In this document: in pieces, positions 6,938 through 15,180 of the stretch
Numbering within the stretch: position 1 is the stretch's first letter
How the letters are laid out: every line of letters begins with the position of its first letter
Source of the DNA: an uncultured Pseudomonadota bacterium
Lineage (GTDB): Bacteria; Pseudomonadota; Gammaproteobacteria; Steroidobacterales; Steroidobacteraceae
Assembly (NCBI GenBank): GCA_946479515.1
Contig: CAMLGF010000057.1
Coordinates: 1 to 24,122, forward strand
DNA: 24,122 bases
Direction: 5' to 3'
Made by a program: the position numbers and the translations under genes
Notes under the pieces: generated by a model
Databases searched by the model: none
What the model was told of the DNA's origin: nothing
The model's input: only the letters and a program-made list of their open reading frames with translations

Positions 6938-8371
6938 TTACGCCTTGATGGGCATCGGCACGGGGTCGTCGCGGGTGGGCATGGGTGCCATCACCGGCGG
7001 GGTCAGCCCGTTGACCAGCTCGGCAATTTTCACCGCGCCGCCGGTCACGAAGCTGCGGTTGGCGGAGGCGCCGATGAGGCAGGAATACAGGCCGCTGCGT
7101 TCGTCCGCCGCGCGCTTGTACTTGTCTTCCTCGGCGTGGCCGAACACCTCGGTCAGCATGACGTTGTCGCCGCCGCCGTGGCCGCCCTTTCCGGTCCACA
7201 CCTCGATATCCTGCGGCTTGCCGCGCATCGGGATGATGCGGATGCGTTCGCGGTCCTGCTCCTGGCCCTGGTAGCCCACCGCGCCCGCGGCGATCGCACC
7301 GCCTTCGACGATGCTGTGTTCCAGCCGCCCCTTGGTGCCATTGAATGCGATCTGGTAACCCTCCCAGGCATTCATCGCATTGAGCGAGTACGACAGGGTC
7401 GCGCCGGTCTTGTACTTCACGATGACGTTCATGGTGTCTTCGATGGTGATCTCCGGCCGCCACACGCACTGGTCGCGGAAGTAGCCGTCATATTTCTCGT
7501 TGTCGAAGTACAGCTCCTTGAAATTCGCGTCCGCCGTGATGTCCAGGAAGAAGCTGCACTTGTCCTTCTCGGGGCAGGTGTGGCAGCGCTCGTGGTAGCT
7601 CTGCAGGCCCAGGCGCTGCGCCATCTTCGGCGTGTAGAACTCGCGCTTGCCGTAGGCCATCACGGTCTCCGGCTCCGAGCCCAGCCACCAGTTCACGAGG
7701 TCGAAGTGATGCGTGGCCTTGTGGATCATCAGGCCGCCGGAGATCTCCTTGTGGCTGTGCCAGCGGCGGAAGTAATCCGCGCCGTGCAAGGTGTTCAGCA
7801 GCCAGTGGAAGTCCACGGAGAGCACGTCGCCGATCGCGCCGCTCATCAGCAGGTCCTTCACCTGCGTGCGCGGCGGCGAGTAACGGTAGTTGAACAGCAC
7901 GCGCACGTGCTTGTCGTTGCGCTTGCAGGCGTCGATGATGCGTTGCGCCTTCTCGGGCGTGGTCGTCAGCGGCTTCTCGGTGAGGCAGTCGCAGCCGGCG
8001 TCGAGCGCACGCACGATGTAGTCGTCGTGGAAGGCATCGGGGCAGGTGACGATGACGCAGTCCGGCTTGGTTTCGCGGATCATCTTGTCGAAGTCCGCGG
8101 CCAGATACTTCTTCGGCTTGGCGCCATTGGCGGCGACGAACTTCGCCGCGGCTTCGAGCCGGCCGGGGTTGGTGTCGCAGATGCCGACCAGCTCGTTGCC
8201 CTCCTTGAAGGTCTTCGTGATCGCCGTGAGGTACATGCGCGAACGCGAGCCCGTGCCCACGTTCACATAGCGGCGGCGAGCGCCGGCGGCGCGTGCGATC
8301 GCGGACAGCCCCACGGCGGCGGCGCCGGCGGTCTTCAACATGGCGCGCCGGTCGAAAGTCAGATCACTCAT
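6938..8371 (-). CDS. Tat-exported Gfo/Idh/MocA-family oxidoreductase
   Basis: 477 residues, ATG at 8371 with a GGGGGA ribosome site. The N-terminus is a twin-arginine signal (FDRRAMLKTAGAAAVGLSAI), so the NAD(P)-binding enzyme would be exported already folded with its cofactor. The Rossmann half starts at VNVGTGSRSRMY (about 37-47), and the catalytic Lys lies in TEKP (Glu132-Lys133-Pro134). The substrate-domain motif GGLMIHKATHHFDLVNWW places His217, His221 and His222 at the active site. A cysteine cluster CHTCPEKDKC (Cys263, 266, 272) interrupts the C-terminal beta-sheet domain. Secreted relatives oxidise or transform sugars and glycosides, for example at C3. It heads the minus-strand cluster and is divergent from a secreted glycosidase, which supports a carbohydrate role. 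The exact substrate is unknown. The gap to the HAD gene is 131 bases, so co-transcription is possible but not certain. Confidence 0.9.
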   Translation of the reverse strand: MSDLTFDRRAMLKTAGAAAVGLSAIARAAGARRRYVNVGTGSRSRMYLTAITKTFKEGNELVGICDTNPGRLEAAAKFVAANGAKPKKYLAADFDKMIRETKPDCVIVTCPDAFHDDYIVRALDAGCDCLTEKPLTTTPEKAQRIIDACKRNDKHVRVLFNYRYSPPRTQVKDLLMSGAIGDVLSVDFHWLLNTLHGADYFRRWHSHKEISGGLMIHKATHHFDLVNWWLGSEPETVMAYGKREFYTPKMAQRLGLQSYHERCHTCPEKDKCSFFLDITADANFKELYFDNEKYDGYFRDQCVWRPEITIEDTMNVIVKYKTGATLSYSLNAMNAWEGYQIAFNGTKGRLEHSIVEGGAIAAGAVGYQGQEQDRERIRIIPMRGKPQDIEVWTGKGGHGGGDNVMLTEVFGHAEEDKYKRAADERSGLYSCLIGASANRSFVTGGAVKIAELVNGLTPPVMAPMPTRDDPVPMPIKA

Positions 8372-8442
8372 CTCTCATTCCCCCAAATAGTGCTGGCTGG
8401 GCCGGTGATGCCGGCAGGCATGGCCGCCCGAAGATACCTCAA

Positions 8443-8462
8443 AACCGATCAGAAACGATCAG
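8443..8462. promoter_or_regulatory. Tandem 10-bp direct repeat in a divergent intergenic region (candidate regulator site)
   Basis: AACCGATCAG (8443-8452) is followed at once by AAACGATCAG (8453-8462), nine of ten bases identical. The period is one helical turn, so both copies face the same side of DNA. The pair lies between the divergent oxidoreductase (start 8371) and glycosidase (start 8517) and could serve a shared regulator. The regulator is unknown, and the 145-base gap shows no other clear element. Confidence 0.35.
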
Positions 8463-8516
8463 GGACGAGCATGCAAGTGAACCTTGGGTAATACTCACCC
8501 GGGAAGGGGGAGTTCG

Positions 8517-10748
8517 ATGATGGTCAGGCTCGCAGTGATCCTGTTGTTCGTGACGCTCGCGGCGCCGCTTTCCGCGGCCGCGCCCATCGACCGGCAAGCG
8601 CTGGTCGCGCGCCACAACCCGACGCTCACCGCCGTCGACGCCGCGTCGCCAATGATGGTGGGCAACGGCAGCATCGCCTTCACCGCCGACATCACCGGGT
8701 TGCAGACTTTCCAGGAAGCCTATTCCCCGCTGGTGCCGCTGATGACGCAGGCGCAATGGGCCTGGCACAGCTTTCCCAATCCCAAGGGCTTCACCATCGA
8801 CGACGCCCTCGTGCCACTGAAGGTGCCCGGCGGCGTGCGCAAATATCCGGCGCTCACGGACTGGTCGCAGGCGCAGTCCGAGCACATCCGGTGGCTGCGC
8901 GAGAATCCGCATCGTTTCAACCTCGGGCGCCTCGGCCTGTATCTCAGCCGGGCCGACGGCAGCCCCGCCGCGTTCGCCGATCTGCGCGAGACGCGGCAGA
9001 CCCTGGACCTGTGGACCGGGCGGCTGAGCAGCCACTTCGTGTTCGACGGCACACCGGTGGAGGTGGAAACCTCTGTGCATCCGGCGCGCGACATCATCAT
9101 CGTGCGCCTGCGCAGCGCGCTGCTCGGCGACGGACGCGCCGGCATCGAGTTGCGCTTCCCGGGGGTCGGCGCATCGCTCAACCCCGATCCGTCCGACTGG
9201 ACGCATCCGGATGCGCACGCGACCCAGGAAATCGCGCGCGACGAGGCGGGCCTGTTGCTCACGCGCATGCTGGATGACACGCGCTACTCCGTGCGCGTGG
9301 CCGCGGACCGCGAGCTCGACATCGCCACGCCCGGGGCGCACCGCTTCCGGTTGACCTCGCCCGGCGCCACGCAGCTCACGTTGCTGGTGGAGTTCACGCC
9401 GCAGGCGCATGCGCCGCACCTGCCCGCGGCCGCGAGTGCGCGCGCGGACGTCGCCGCGTGGTGGCGGGATTACTGGATGCACGGCGGTGTCGTCGACTTC
9501 ACCGGCAGCCGCGACCCGCGCGCCGCGGAGCTGGAGCGGCGCATCGTGCTGTCGCAGTATCTCAGCGCGCTCAACGGCGCGGGCTACATGCCGCCGCAGG
9601 AAGAGGGCCTGTTCTCCAACAGCTGGAACGGCAAGTCGCATCTGGAGATGCACGTGTGGCACTCGGGGCACTTCGCCGCCTGGGGGCGGCCCGAGCTGCT
9701 GGAACGCAGCATGGGCTGGTACCTGGACCGGCTCGCGAGCGCGCAGAGCCGTGCGCGCGCCAACGGCGTGCGCGGCGCGTGGTGGCCGAAGATGGTCGGG
9801 CCCGAGGGCCGCGAGAGCCCGAGCACGGTGAACCCCTTCATCATGTGGCAGCAGCCACACCCTATCTACCTTGCCGAGCTGCTGTACCGCGCACGGCACG
9901 ACGAGGCCACGCTGCGTAAATACGCGCCCCTCGTGTTCGCCACCGCCGAGCTGCTCGCGAGCTGGCCGCACCGCGAGAAAGTGCGCGGCGGCGAGCGCTA
10001 TGTGCTGGGGCCTCCCCTGATCCCGGCGCAGGAGAATTTCGCGCCCGCCGAGACCTTCAACCCCACCTTCGAGCTCGAATACTGGCGTTTCGGCCTCGAG
10101 ACCGCGCAGGCCTGGCGCGCGCGGCTCGGCCTGCCGCGGCAGCGCGCCTGGGATCGCGTGCTCGCGCATCTTTCCCGGCTGCCGCAGAAGGACGGCCTGT
10201 ATCTTGCCGCGGAGTCGCAACCCGACCTGTGGAGTCGCGCCGCGTCGCCGGCCTGCAGGCGCAGGGCCGCGCCCGAGTGCCCGAACCGCGATCATCCGTC
10301 CTTCGTCGCCGCCTATGGCTATCTACCTGGAAGGGACGTGGATCGCGCGACGATGGCGCGCACGCTCGAGGCCGTCCTGGAGAACTGGGACCTGCGCCAG
10401 ACCTGGGGCTGGGACTGGCCCATGCTCGCCATGACCGCCACGCGGCTCGGCCGCCCGGATCTCGCCGTGGACTTCCTGCTCACAGACCAGAAGAACTTCC
10501 AGTTCGGCGTCGCCGGCATGACGCCGCGAGTGCATGTCGTCTCCGACGAGGCACCGCATGCCGCGGGCATCGGCGTCGACGGGCCCGGCTACCGGCGCGC
10601 CGCTGAGACCTATTTTCCCTCGAACGGTTCGTTGTTGCTGGCCGTGGCGCTGATGGTGGCGGGGGAAGGCGAAGGGCAGGTGAATCCGGGGTTCCCGAAG
10701 GACGACCGCTGGGTGGTGAGGAGCGAGGGCATTCTGCCGTTGCCATGA
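8517..10748 (+). CDS. Secreted six-hairpin (GH65/GH95-like) glycoside hydrolase family protein
   Basis: 743 residues from the ATG at 8517. A strong GGGAAGGGGGAG ribosome site lies just upstream; the adjacent ATG at 8520 is equally possible. The first 22 or so residues (MVRLAVILLFVTLAAPLSAA) form a Sec signal peptide. Residues about 30-320 look like the N-terminal beta-sandwich of six-hairpin glycosidases, with SPMMVGNGSIAFTADITGLQ and VEVETSVHPARDIIIVRL. Residues about 330-700 should form the (alpha/alpha)6 barrel, with GLFSNSWNGKSHLEMHVW, WWPKMVGPEGRESPSTVNPF, ETFNPTFELEYWRFGLETA and the late NGSLLLAVALMVAG helix. The Glu in FELEYW is a candidate catalytic acid, by analogy only. I cannot assign a CAZy family. 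It faces the exported oxidoreductase across a shared control region, which suggests both act on the same sugar. Confidence 0.78.
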   Translation: MMVRLAVILLFVTLAAPLSAAAPIDRQALVARHNPTLTAVDAASPMMVGNGSIAFTADITGLQTFQEAYSPLVPLMTQAQWAWHSFPNPKGFTIDDALVPLKVPGGVRKYPALTDWSQAQSEHIRWLRENPHRFNLGRLGLYLSRADGSPAAFADLRETRQTLDLWTGRLSSHFVFDGTPVEVETSVHPARDIIIVRLRSALLGDGRAGIELRFPGVGASLNPDPSDWTHPDAHATQEIARDEAGLLLTRMLDDTRYSVRVAADRELDIATPGAHRFRLTSPGATQLTLLVEFTPQAHAPHLPAAASARADVAAWWRDYWMHGGVVDFTGSRDPRAAELERRIVLSQYLSALNGAGYMPPQEEGLFSNSWNGKSHLEMHVWHSGHFAAWGRPELLERSMGWYLDRLASAQSRARANGVRGAWWPKMVGPEGRESPSTVNPFIMWQQPHPIYLAELLYRARHDEATLRKYAPLVFATAELLASWPHREKVRGGERYVLGPPLIPAQENFAPAETFNPTFELEYWRFGLETAQAWRARLGLPRQRAWDRVLAHLSRLPQKDGLYLAAESQPDLWSRAASPACRRRAAPECPNRDHPSFVAAYGYLPGRDVDRATMARTLEAVLENWDLRQTWGWDWPMLAMTATRLGRPDLAVDFLLTDQKNFQFGVAGMTPRVHVVSDEAPHAAGIGVDGPGYRRAAETYFPSNGSLLLAVALMVAGEGEGQVNPGFPKDDRWVVRSEGILPLP

Positions 10749-10817
10749 GCCGGGCGGACCGGTCTTGGACGAGCCGCGCATTGAACATGGGCAGGCCAGG
10801 GGCGAAGATGCCTCGCC

Positions 10818-11789
10818 ATGACCCTCACCGAGCTCCGCTACATCGTCGCCCTGGCCCAGGAACAGCATTTCGGCCGCGCCGCCGAGCGCTGCCACGTGAG
10901 CCAGCCGACGTTGTCGATCGCCGTGAAGAAGCTCGAGGAAGAGCTTGGCGTGCTTTTCGAGCGCGGCAAGGCGAAGATCCTGCCGACACCGCTCGGCGAG
11001 AGGATCGTCGCCATGGCGGCGAAGGTGCTGGAGCAAGCGGCGGCCATCAAGGACGTGGCCGAGGCGGACCGCGACCAGCTCGAGGGCCCGATCGCACTCG
11101 GCACGCTGCCCACCATCGGCCCGTACCTGCTGCCGCAGTTCATTCCGTTGCTGCAGGAGACGACTAACAAGCTTGCCCTGTACGTCGAGGAGGGCGGCGT
11201 CTCCGAGCTGTCCGGCAAGCTGCGCAACGGCGACCTCGATGCCATCCTGGTGACGGCGCCGTTCGCCGAAGCCGACGTGGTGGTGCAGCCGCTGTTCGAC
11301 GAGCCGTTCGTGTTGCTGCTGCCGGCGGATCACCGCCTGGCGGCCAAGGCGCAGATCGAGGCCGACGATCTGCGGCCCGACGAGCTGCTGTTGTTAGGCG
11401 AGGGCGACAGCCTGCGTGAGCAGATACTGGCGCAGTTCCCGCATCTCGACCCGCAGAAGGAATCGGGCGCGGCGGTACGCACGTTCACGCAGGGCGCCAC
11501 TCTCGAGACGCTGCGCCACATGGTGGCCTCGCATCTGGGCCTGACCATCCTGCCGCAGACCGCGGCGGAGGCGTCGCTGTACGCACCGAACCTGCTGATC
11601 ACTCGGCCGTTCGCGCCGCCGGTGCCGAAGCGCACTCTGGCCCTGGCCTGGCGGGTGAGCTTTCCGCGACATAAGGCAATCGACCTGCTGCGCAAGGCCA
11701 TTCAGGCCAGCAGCTCGGCCTACTGGAACTACAATACGGCCAAGTCCCAGGAAGCCCCTGGTGTGATGGTGGAAAACCGGAATTGGTGA
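10818..11789 (+). CDS. OxyR-like LysR-type transcriptional regulator lacking the redox cysteines
   Basis: 323 residues, ATG at 10818. The N-terminal winged helix (LTELRYIVALAQEQHFGRAA, then CHVSQPTLSIAVKKLEEELG) and the effector domain (IALGTLPTIGPYLLPQFIPL, FDEPFVLLLPADH, TLETLRHMVASHLGLTILP) follow E. coli OxyR closely. In OxyR the peroxide-sensing Cys199 lies in GHCLRDQ and its partner is Cys208. Here the same stretch reads GEGDSLREQILAQFPHLDP, with Ser198 at the sensing position and no second cysteine. The only cysteine in the protein is in the DNA-binding helix. It therefore cannot use the OxyR disulfide switch. The stop overlaps the start codon of the following halogenase homologue by one base, so the two are co-translated. 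It likely controls that gene or neighbours; the ligand is unknown. Confidence 0.92.
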   Translation: MTLTELRYIVALAQEQHFGRAAERCHVSQPTLSIAVKKLEEELGVLFERGKAKILPTPLGERIVAMAAKVLEQAAAIKDVAEADRDQLEGPIALGTLPTIGPYLLPQFIPLLQETTNKLALYVEEGGVSELSGKLRNGDLDAILVTAPFAEADVVVQPLFDEPFVLLLPADHRLAAKAQIEADDLRPDELLLLGEGDSLREQILAQFPHLDPQKESGAAVRTFTQGATLETLRHMVASHLGLTILPQTAAEASLYAPNLLITRPFAPPVPKRTLALAWRVSFPRHKAIDLLRKAIQASSSAYWNYNTAKSQEAPGVMVENRNW

Positions 11790-13273
11790 TGCGGCACATC
11801 CAGAAGTTCGTGATCGTCGGCGGCGGCACCTCCGGGTGGCTGGCGGCCTCGATGCTGTGCCAGCACCTCAAGCGCGAACTGTGCGAGGTCGAGCTCATCG
11901 AGTCCGAGGAGCTCGGCACCATCGGCGTCGGCGAATCGACGGTGCCGCCCTTCGTGGGACTGCTGCAGCGTCTCGGCATCGACGAGAGCGATTTCATTCG
12001 TGCCGTGGACGGCACCTACAAGCTGGGCATCAAGTTCGTCGGCTGGCACCAGCGCAGCGACTCCTATTTCCATCCCTTCGGCGTCATCGGCAAACCCATC
12101 GGGAGCCACGATTTCTACCAGTGCTGGCTGAAGGCGCGGTCGCAGGGCGACACCTCGAACCTGCAGGACTTCTCACCCTGCAACGTCATGGCCGAGCAGG
12201 GCCGGTTCTTCCATCCCGCCAAGGCGCGCAACACGCCCATCGGCGGCGCCAACTACGCACTGCACGTGGATGCGTTGCTGGTGGTGCAGTACCTGCGCCA
12301 GTACGCCGAGGAACGCGGCCTCAGGCGCACCGAGGGCAAGGTGGTGGACGTCACCCGGCGCGCCGACGGCTTCGTCGAGAGCGTGACGCTGCAGGATGGC
12401 CGCCGGATCGGCGGCGACTTCTTCATCGATTGCTCGGGCTTCAAGGCGCTGCTCATCGGCAAGACCCTGGGAGTCGGCAGTGTCGACTGGTCCGACTATC
12501 TACCCTGCGACCGCGCGGTGATCTGCAAGACGGAGAACAGGGGCCCGCTGGCGCCGTACACGCGCGCCACCGCGCAGGCGGCCGGCTGGAGCTGGCGCAT
12601 CCCGCTGCAACGCCGGGTCGGCAACGGCTACGTGTACGCCAGCCGGTTCTGCACCGACGCCAGCGCGCGCGCCACGCTGCTCCGGCTCGTGGATGCGCCG
12701 GTGATCGACGAGCCGCGCATCATTCCCTACCAGACCGGCCATCGCCGCGAGTTCTGGAAGCACAACGTGCTGTCCGTGGGCCTGTCGTCCGGGTTCATCG
12801 AGCCGCTCGAGGCCACCAGCATCCACCTGATCGCGCGCGGCATGGATTTCTTCCTGCGCTACTTCCCCGACAAGGATTGCGAGCAGGCGCTGGTGCGCGA
12901 GTACAACCGGCGCATGATCGCGGACTTCGAGGAAGTGCGCGATTTCATCGTGCTGCACTACGCGGTCACGGCGCGCGAGGACACGCCGTTCTGGCAGTGG
13001 TGCCGCAACATCCCGCAGCCGGAATCGCTGCGTGAGCGCATCGAGCTGTTCAAGGCGCACGGCGCCATGCGCGAAGGCGTGGACGAACTGTTCCGCGCCT
13101 CGAGCTGGCAGTCGGTGTTCGAGGGCATGGGCATCCGCCCGGCGAGCCCCAGCCCGCGCGTCGACAACCTCGACTACGCCACCATCGAGCAGACGCTGCG
13201 CAACGCCAAGGCGGCCATCGCCGGCATGGTGGAACACCTGCCCACGCACGAGCAGTTCCTGCAGGCGGGCTGA
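11789..13273 (+). CDS. Flavin-dependent tryptophan halogenase family protein (copy 1)
   Basis: 494 residues from the ATG at 11789, which shares its A with the regulator's TGA; in-frame TTG and GTG codons just upstream lie within the regulator gene. The FAD-binding GGGTSGWLAA (residues 11-20) is followed by LGTIGVGESTVPPF. Lys78 in GTYKLGIKF aligns with the catalytic lysine of PrnA. The family signature W-x-W-x-I-P is present (Trp267, Trp269, Ile271, Pro272). The motif near the active site reads EPLEATS (338-344), where the second copy in this window has EPLESTS. These enzymes use reduced flavin and chloride or bromide to halogenate indole and related rings. Many chromosomal homologues near nutrient-uptake genes have no known substrate. 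No flavin reductase, NRPS or PKS gene is nearby, so a role in an antibiotic pathway is unsupported. Confidence 0.9.
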   Translation: MRHIQKFVIVGGGTSGWLAASMLCQHLKRELCEVELIESEELGTIGVGESTVPPFVGLLQRLGIDESDFIRAVDGTYKLGIKFVGWHQRSDSYFHPFGVIGKPIGSHDFYQCWLKARSQGDTSNLQDFSPCNVMAEQGRFFHPAKARNTPIGGANYALHVDALLVVQYLRQYAEERGLRRTEGKVVDVTRRADGFVESVTLQDGRRIGGDFFIDCSGFKALLIGKTLGVGSVDWSDYLPCDRAVICKTENRGPLAPYTRATAQAAGWSWRIPLQRRVGNGYVYASRFCTDASARATLLRLVDAPVIDEPRIIPYQTGHRREFWKHNVLSVGLSSGFIEPLEATSIHLIARGMDFFLRYFPDKDCEQALVREYNRRMIADFEEVRDFIVLHYAVTAREDTPFWQWCRNIPQPESLRERIELFKAHGAMREGVDELFRASSWQSVFEGMGIRPASPSPRVDNLDYATIEQTLRNAKAAIAGMVEHLPTHEQFLQAG

Positions 13274-13276
13274 CCC

Positions 13277-15073
13277 TCAGCGCACATTGACGATCTCGAG
13301 ACGCCCCGCGTCGTCGAGCCCCACCTCGATGTTCAACACGCCCTTGGCGAAGCGCGCGAGGTATTCGTCGGCGCCGCTTTCACCGACGCGCTGGAAGGCG
13401 AGCGTCTGCAGTTCGCCGAGGCTCGACAGGAAACCCTGGATGCCGGGCAGCTGCTGCCGCGTGACCTCGGCCAGCGCCGGGGCCATGGTGTCGTAGTCCG
13501 GTTTGCCGTTCGCGAGATCCGCAAACAGCTTGCGCACCGCGGGTTCCGCGCGCGGATCCGCCTTCTGCGCCTTGAAGCGTGCGTCGGCGCGTTCGACCGA
13601 TGCCATGACCTCGCGGGCGCGAGACTCGGCCACGCGCTGACCGGGGCGCTCGAAACCGTTGACGCGGTGCTTGAGCGAGTTGACGGCGCCGCCCGAATCC
13701 GCGGTGAAGTTCACCACCACGTCGACATTGCGAGCGAACAGTTCCGTCTCACCGGCCGGGAACAGGGGGATCGGTCCGTTGCCGATGATGTTGCCCACGA
13801 GCTGGTTGTCCTGCCGGCGCACCACATAGACTGATTTGTCCGCGAGCTCGTAGACGCCGATCAGGCGATCGAGAACCTTGGGGTCCACGGTGACGAGCGT
13901 GCGGCTCGCGGGGCCGAAATCCGGCCAGCCGTACACCTGCGCCACGGTGCGCAGCACCTCGTACATGAGGCCGCCGCCGTTGTCGCCGCTGGTCATGATG
14001 GCGGCGCCCTCGCCATCCTCATAGGCCACGAGCACGCAGCGATAGCCTTCGTTACCGCCGTTGTGCATGAAATATTTGCGCGCCGTGCTGCCGCCGACCT
14101 GCGGGCCGAGCCCCTGCTGCCCGATCACGGGCGTGAGCATCTCGCGTGCACGCGCGGCGGAGATGACTTTCGACTTGCCGGCAAGCGCCGCACGCACGCC
14201 CAGGGCATAGCGCGCCAGATCCGAGGGCGTGGTCCACAAACCAGCGGCCGCCATTTCCGGATACACGTGCGGCCCACCGGTCACGGGCGTGCCATCGGCG
14301 CGATAGGGCAGCGCGACCTCCGCGAGCCGGTTCGCGGGCAGGGGCTGCTCGTAGGTGCTGCGGGTCATGCCGAGCGGCTTCAGCACCGTGTCGCGCATCA
14401 GGTCGGGGATGGCGGTGCCGGTCACGTCCTGGACCACGAGCTGCGCCAGCGTGAAGCCACCGCCGGAGTAGCGATTGATCGAGCCCGGCGCGACGTCGAC
14501 ACGGATCGGCGGCGAGTTCGCGGGCGGTGCGCCGTCGAGCACCTGCACCGTGGTTGGCACCTGGGCGCCCGCCTCGTAGCCCGCGAAGCCGTGCACGGTG
14601 AGACCGGCGGAATGCGAGAGCAGTCGCCGTAACGTCACCTTCTGCTCGCGCGTGAATTCGTTGTCGGGCAGCTGCCAGGTCTCGAGGTAGTCGTTGACGT
14701 TGGTGTCGAGCGCAAGCTTGCCGGCGTCCACCTGGTGCAGCACGGCGAGCGCGAACACGGGCTTGCTGATGGAGGCGGCCTGGAAGAGCGTGTTCTCATC
14801 GACCGCTGCGCCGCCGATGCTCTTCACGCCATAGCCGCGCGCCCAATCGATGCGGCCCTTGTGTATGACCGCAAGGCTGACACCCGGCACCTTGAGCTCG
14901 GCCATGCGGCTGGAGAGTGGCACGAGCGCGGGCGCCTCGCCCTTGACGAGCACGGCCGGCACCAGGTTCTCCACCTGGCGGATACGCAGCTCGACCGCGT
15001 CCGATTTGGCGGCCGCGGCACAGGTGCTGGCCGCGATGAGCGACGCGCAGAACGTGAAGATGTAACGCCTCAT
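13277..15073 (-). CDS. Secreted serine hydrolase of the beta-lactamase / penicillin-binding-protein-like family
   Basis: 598 residues. I chose the ATG at 15073 because AAGGAAAG precedes it and a Sec signal (MRRYIFTFCASLIAASTCAA) follows; the longer open frame to 15181 would run across the palindromic intergenic region. The catalytic SxxK is SISK (Ser101, Lys104). The second motif is Tyr202-Ser-Gly (class C enzymes have YxN). The third is HNGG (337-340), replacing KTG, as in many esterase-type members. A beta-barrel-like domain (about 400-485) and a helical C-terminal domain (about 490-598, ending in LNIEVGLDDAGRLEIVNV) follow, which is longer than a plain beta-lactamase. It may act as a periplasmic peptidase, esterase or D-aminopeptidase; antibiotic hydrolysis is unlikely from the motifs. 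Its stop lies three bases from the stop of the convergent halogenase gene. Confidence 0.9.
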   Translation of the reverse strand: MRRYIFTFCASLIAASTCAAAAKSDAVELRIRQVENLVPAVLVKGEAPALVPLSSRMAELKVPGVSLAVIHKGRIDWARGYGVKSIGGAAVDENTLFQAASISKPVFALAVLHQVDAGKLALDTNVNDYLETWQLPDNEFTREQKVTLRRLLSHSAGLTVHGFAGYEAGAQVPTTVQVLDGAPPANSPPIRVDVAPGSINRYSGGGFTLAQLVVQDVTGTAIPDLMRDTVLKPLGMTRSTYEQPLPANRLAEVALPYRADGTPVTGGPHVYPEMAAAGLWTTPSDLARYALGVRAALAGKSKVISAARAREMLTPVIGQQGLGPQVGGSTARKYFMHNGGNEGYRCVLVAYEDGEGAAIMTSGDNGGGLMYEVLRTVAQVYGWPDFGPASRTLVTVDPKVLDRLIGVYELADKSVYVVRRQDNQLVGNIIGNGPIPLFPAGETELFARNVDVVVNFTADSGGAVNSLKHRVNGFERPGQRVAESRAREVMASVERADARFKAQKADPRAEPAVRKLFADLANGKPDYDTMAPALAEVTRQQLPGIQGFLSSLGELQTLAFQRVGESGADEYLARFAKGVLNIEVGLDDAGRLEIVNVR

Positions 15074-15106
15074 GAGCACTTTCCTTGTATGTCCGTTTGC
15101 AGTCGC

Positions 15107-15148
15107 TGGGGTCTGCTCCCTTTTACTGGCAAATGGGCAGGGACCCCA
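15107..15148. repeat. REP-like imperfect palindrome upstream of halogenase copy 2
   Basis: TGGGGTC (15107-15113) pairs with GACCCCA (15142-15148), and inside it CTGC (15113-15116) can pair with GCAG (15137-15140). The outer end continues as GGACCCCATTT, the reverse complement of an AAATGGGG motif that recurs just after the same gene (16701). It lies in the 107-base divergent gap between the serine hydrolase and halogenase copy 2. REP identity is inferred from shape and recurrence. Confidence 0.45.
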
Positions 15149-15180
15149 TTTAATCTTCCTCCCAGGAAGGGGGTTGGACA

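Noticed and set aside
6920..8491. A 523-codon plus-strand frame opposite the Gfo/Idh/MocA gene
   Set aside because: His/Val/Arg-biased sequence with no motif; the minus-strand gene has a Tat signal and the EKP motif.
8439..10295. A 618-codon open frame on the minus strand opposite the six-hairpin glycosidase
   Set aside because: Arg/Ala/Gly/Pro-rich translation with no domain; a GC-driven shadow of the plus-strand gene, which has a signal peptide, a ribosome site and family motifs.
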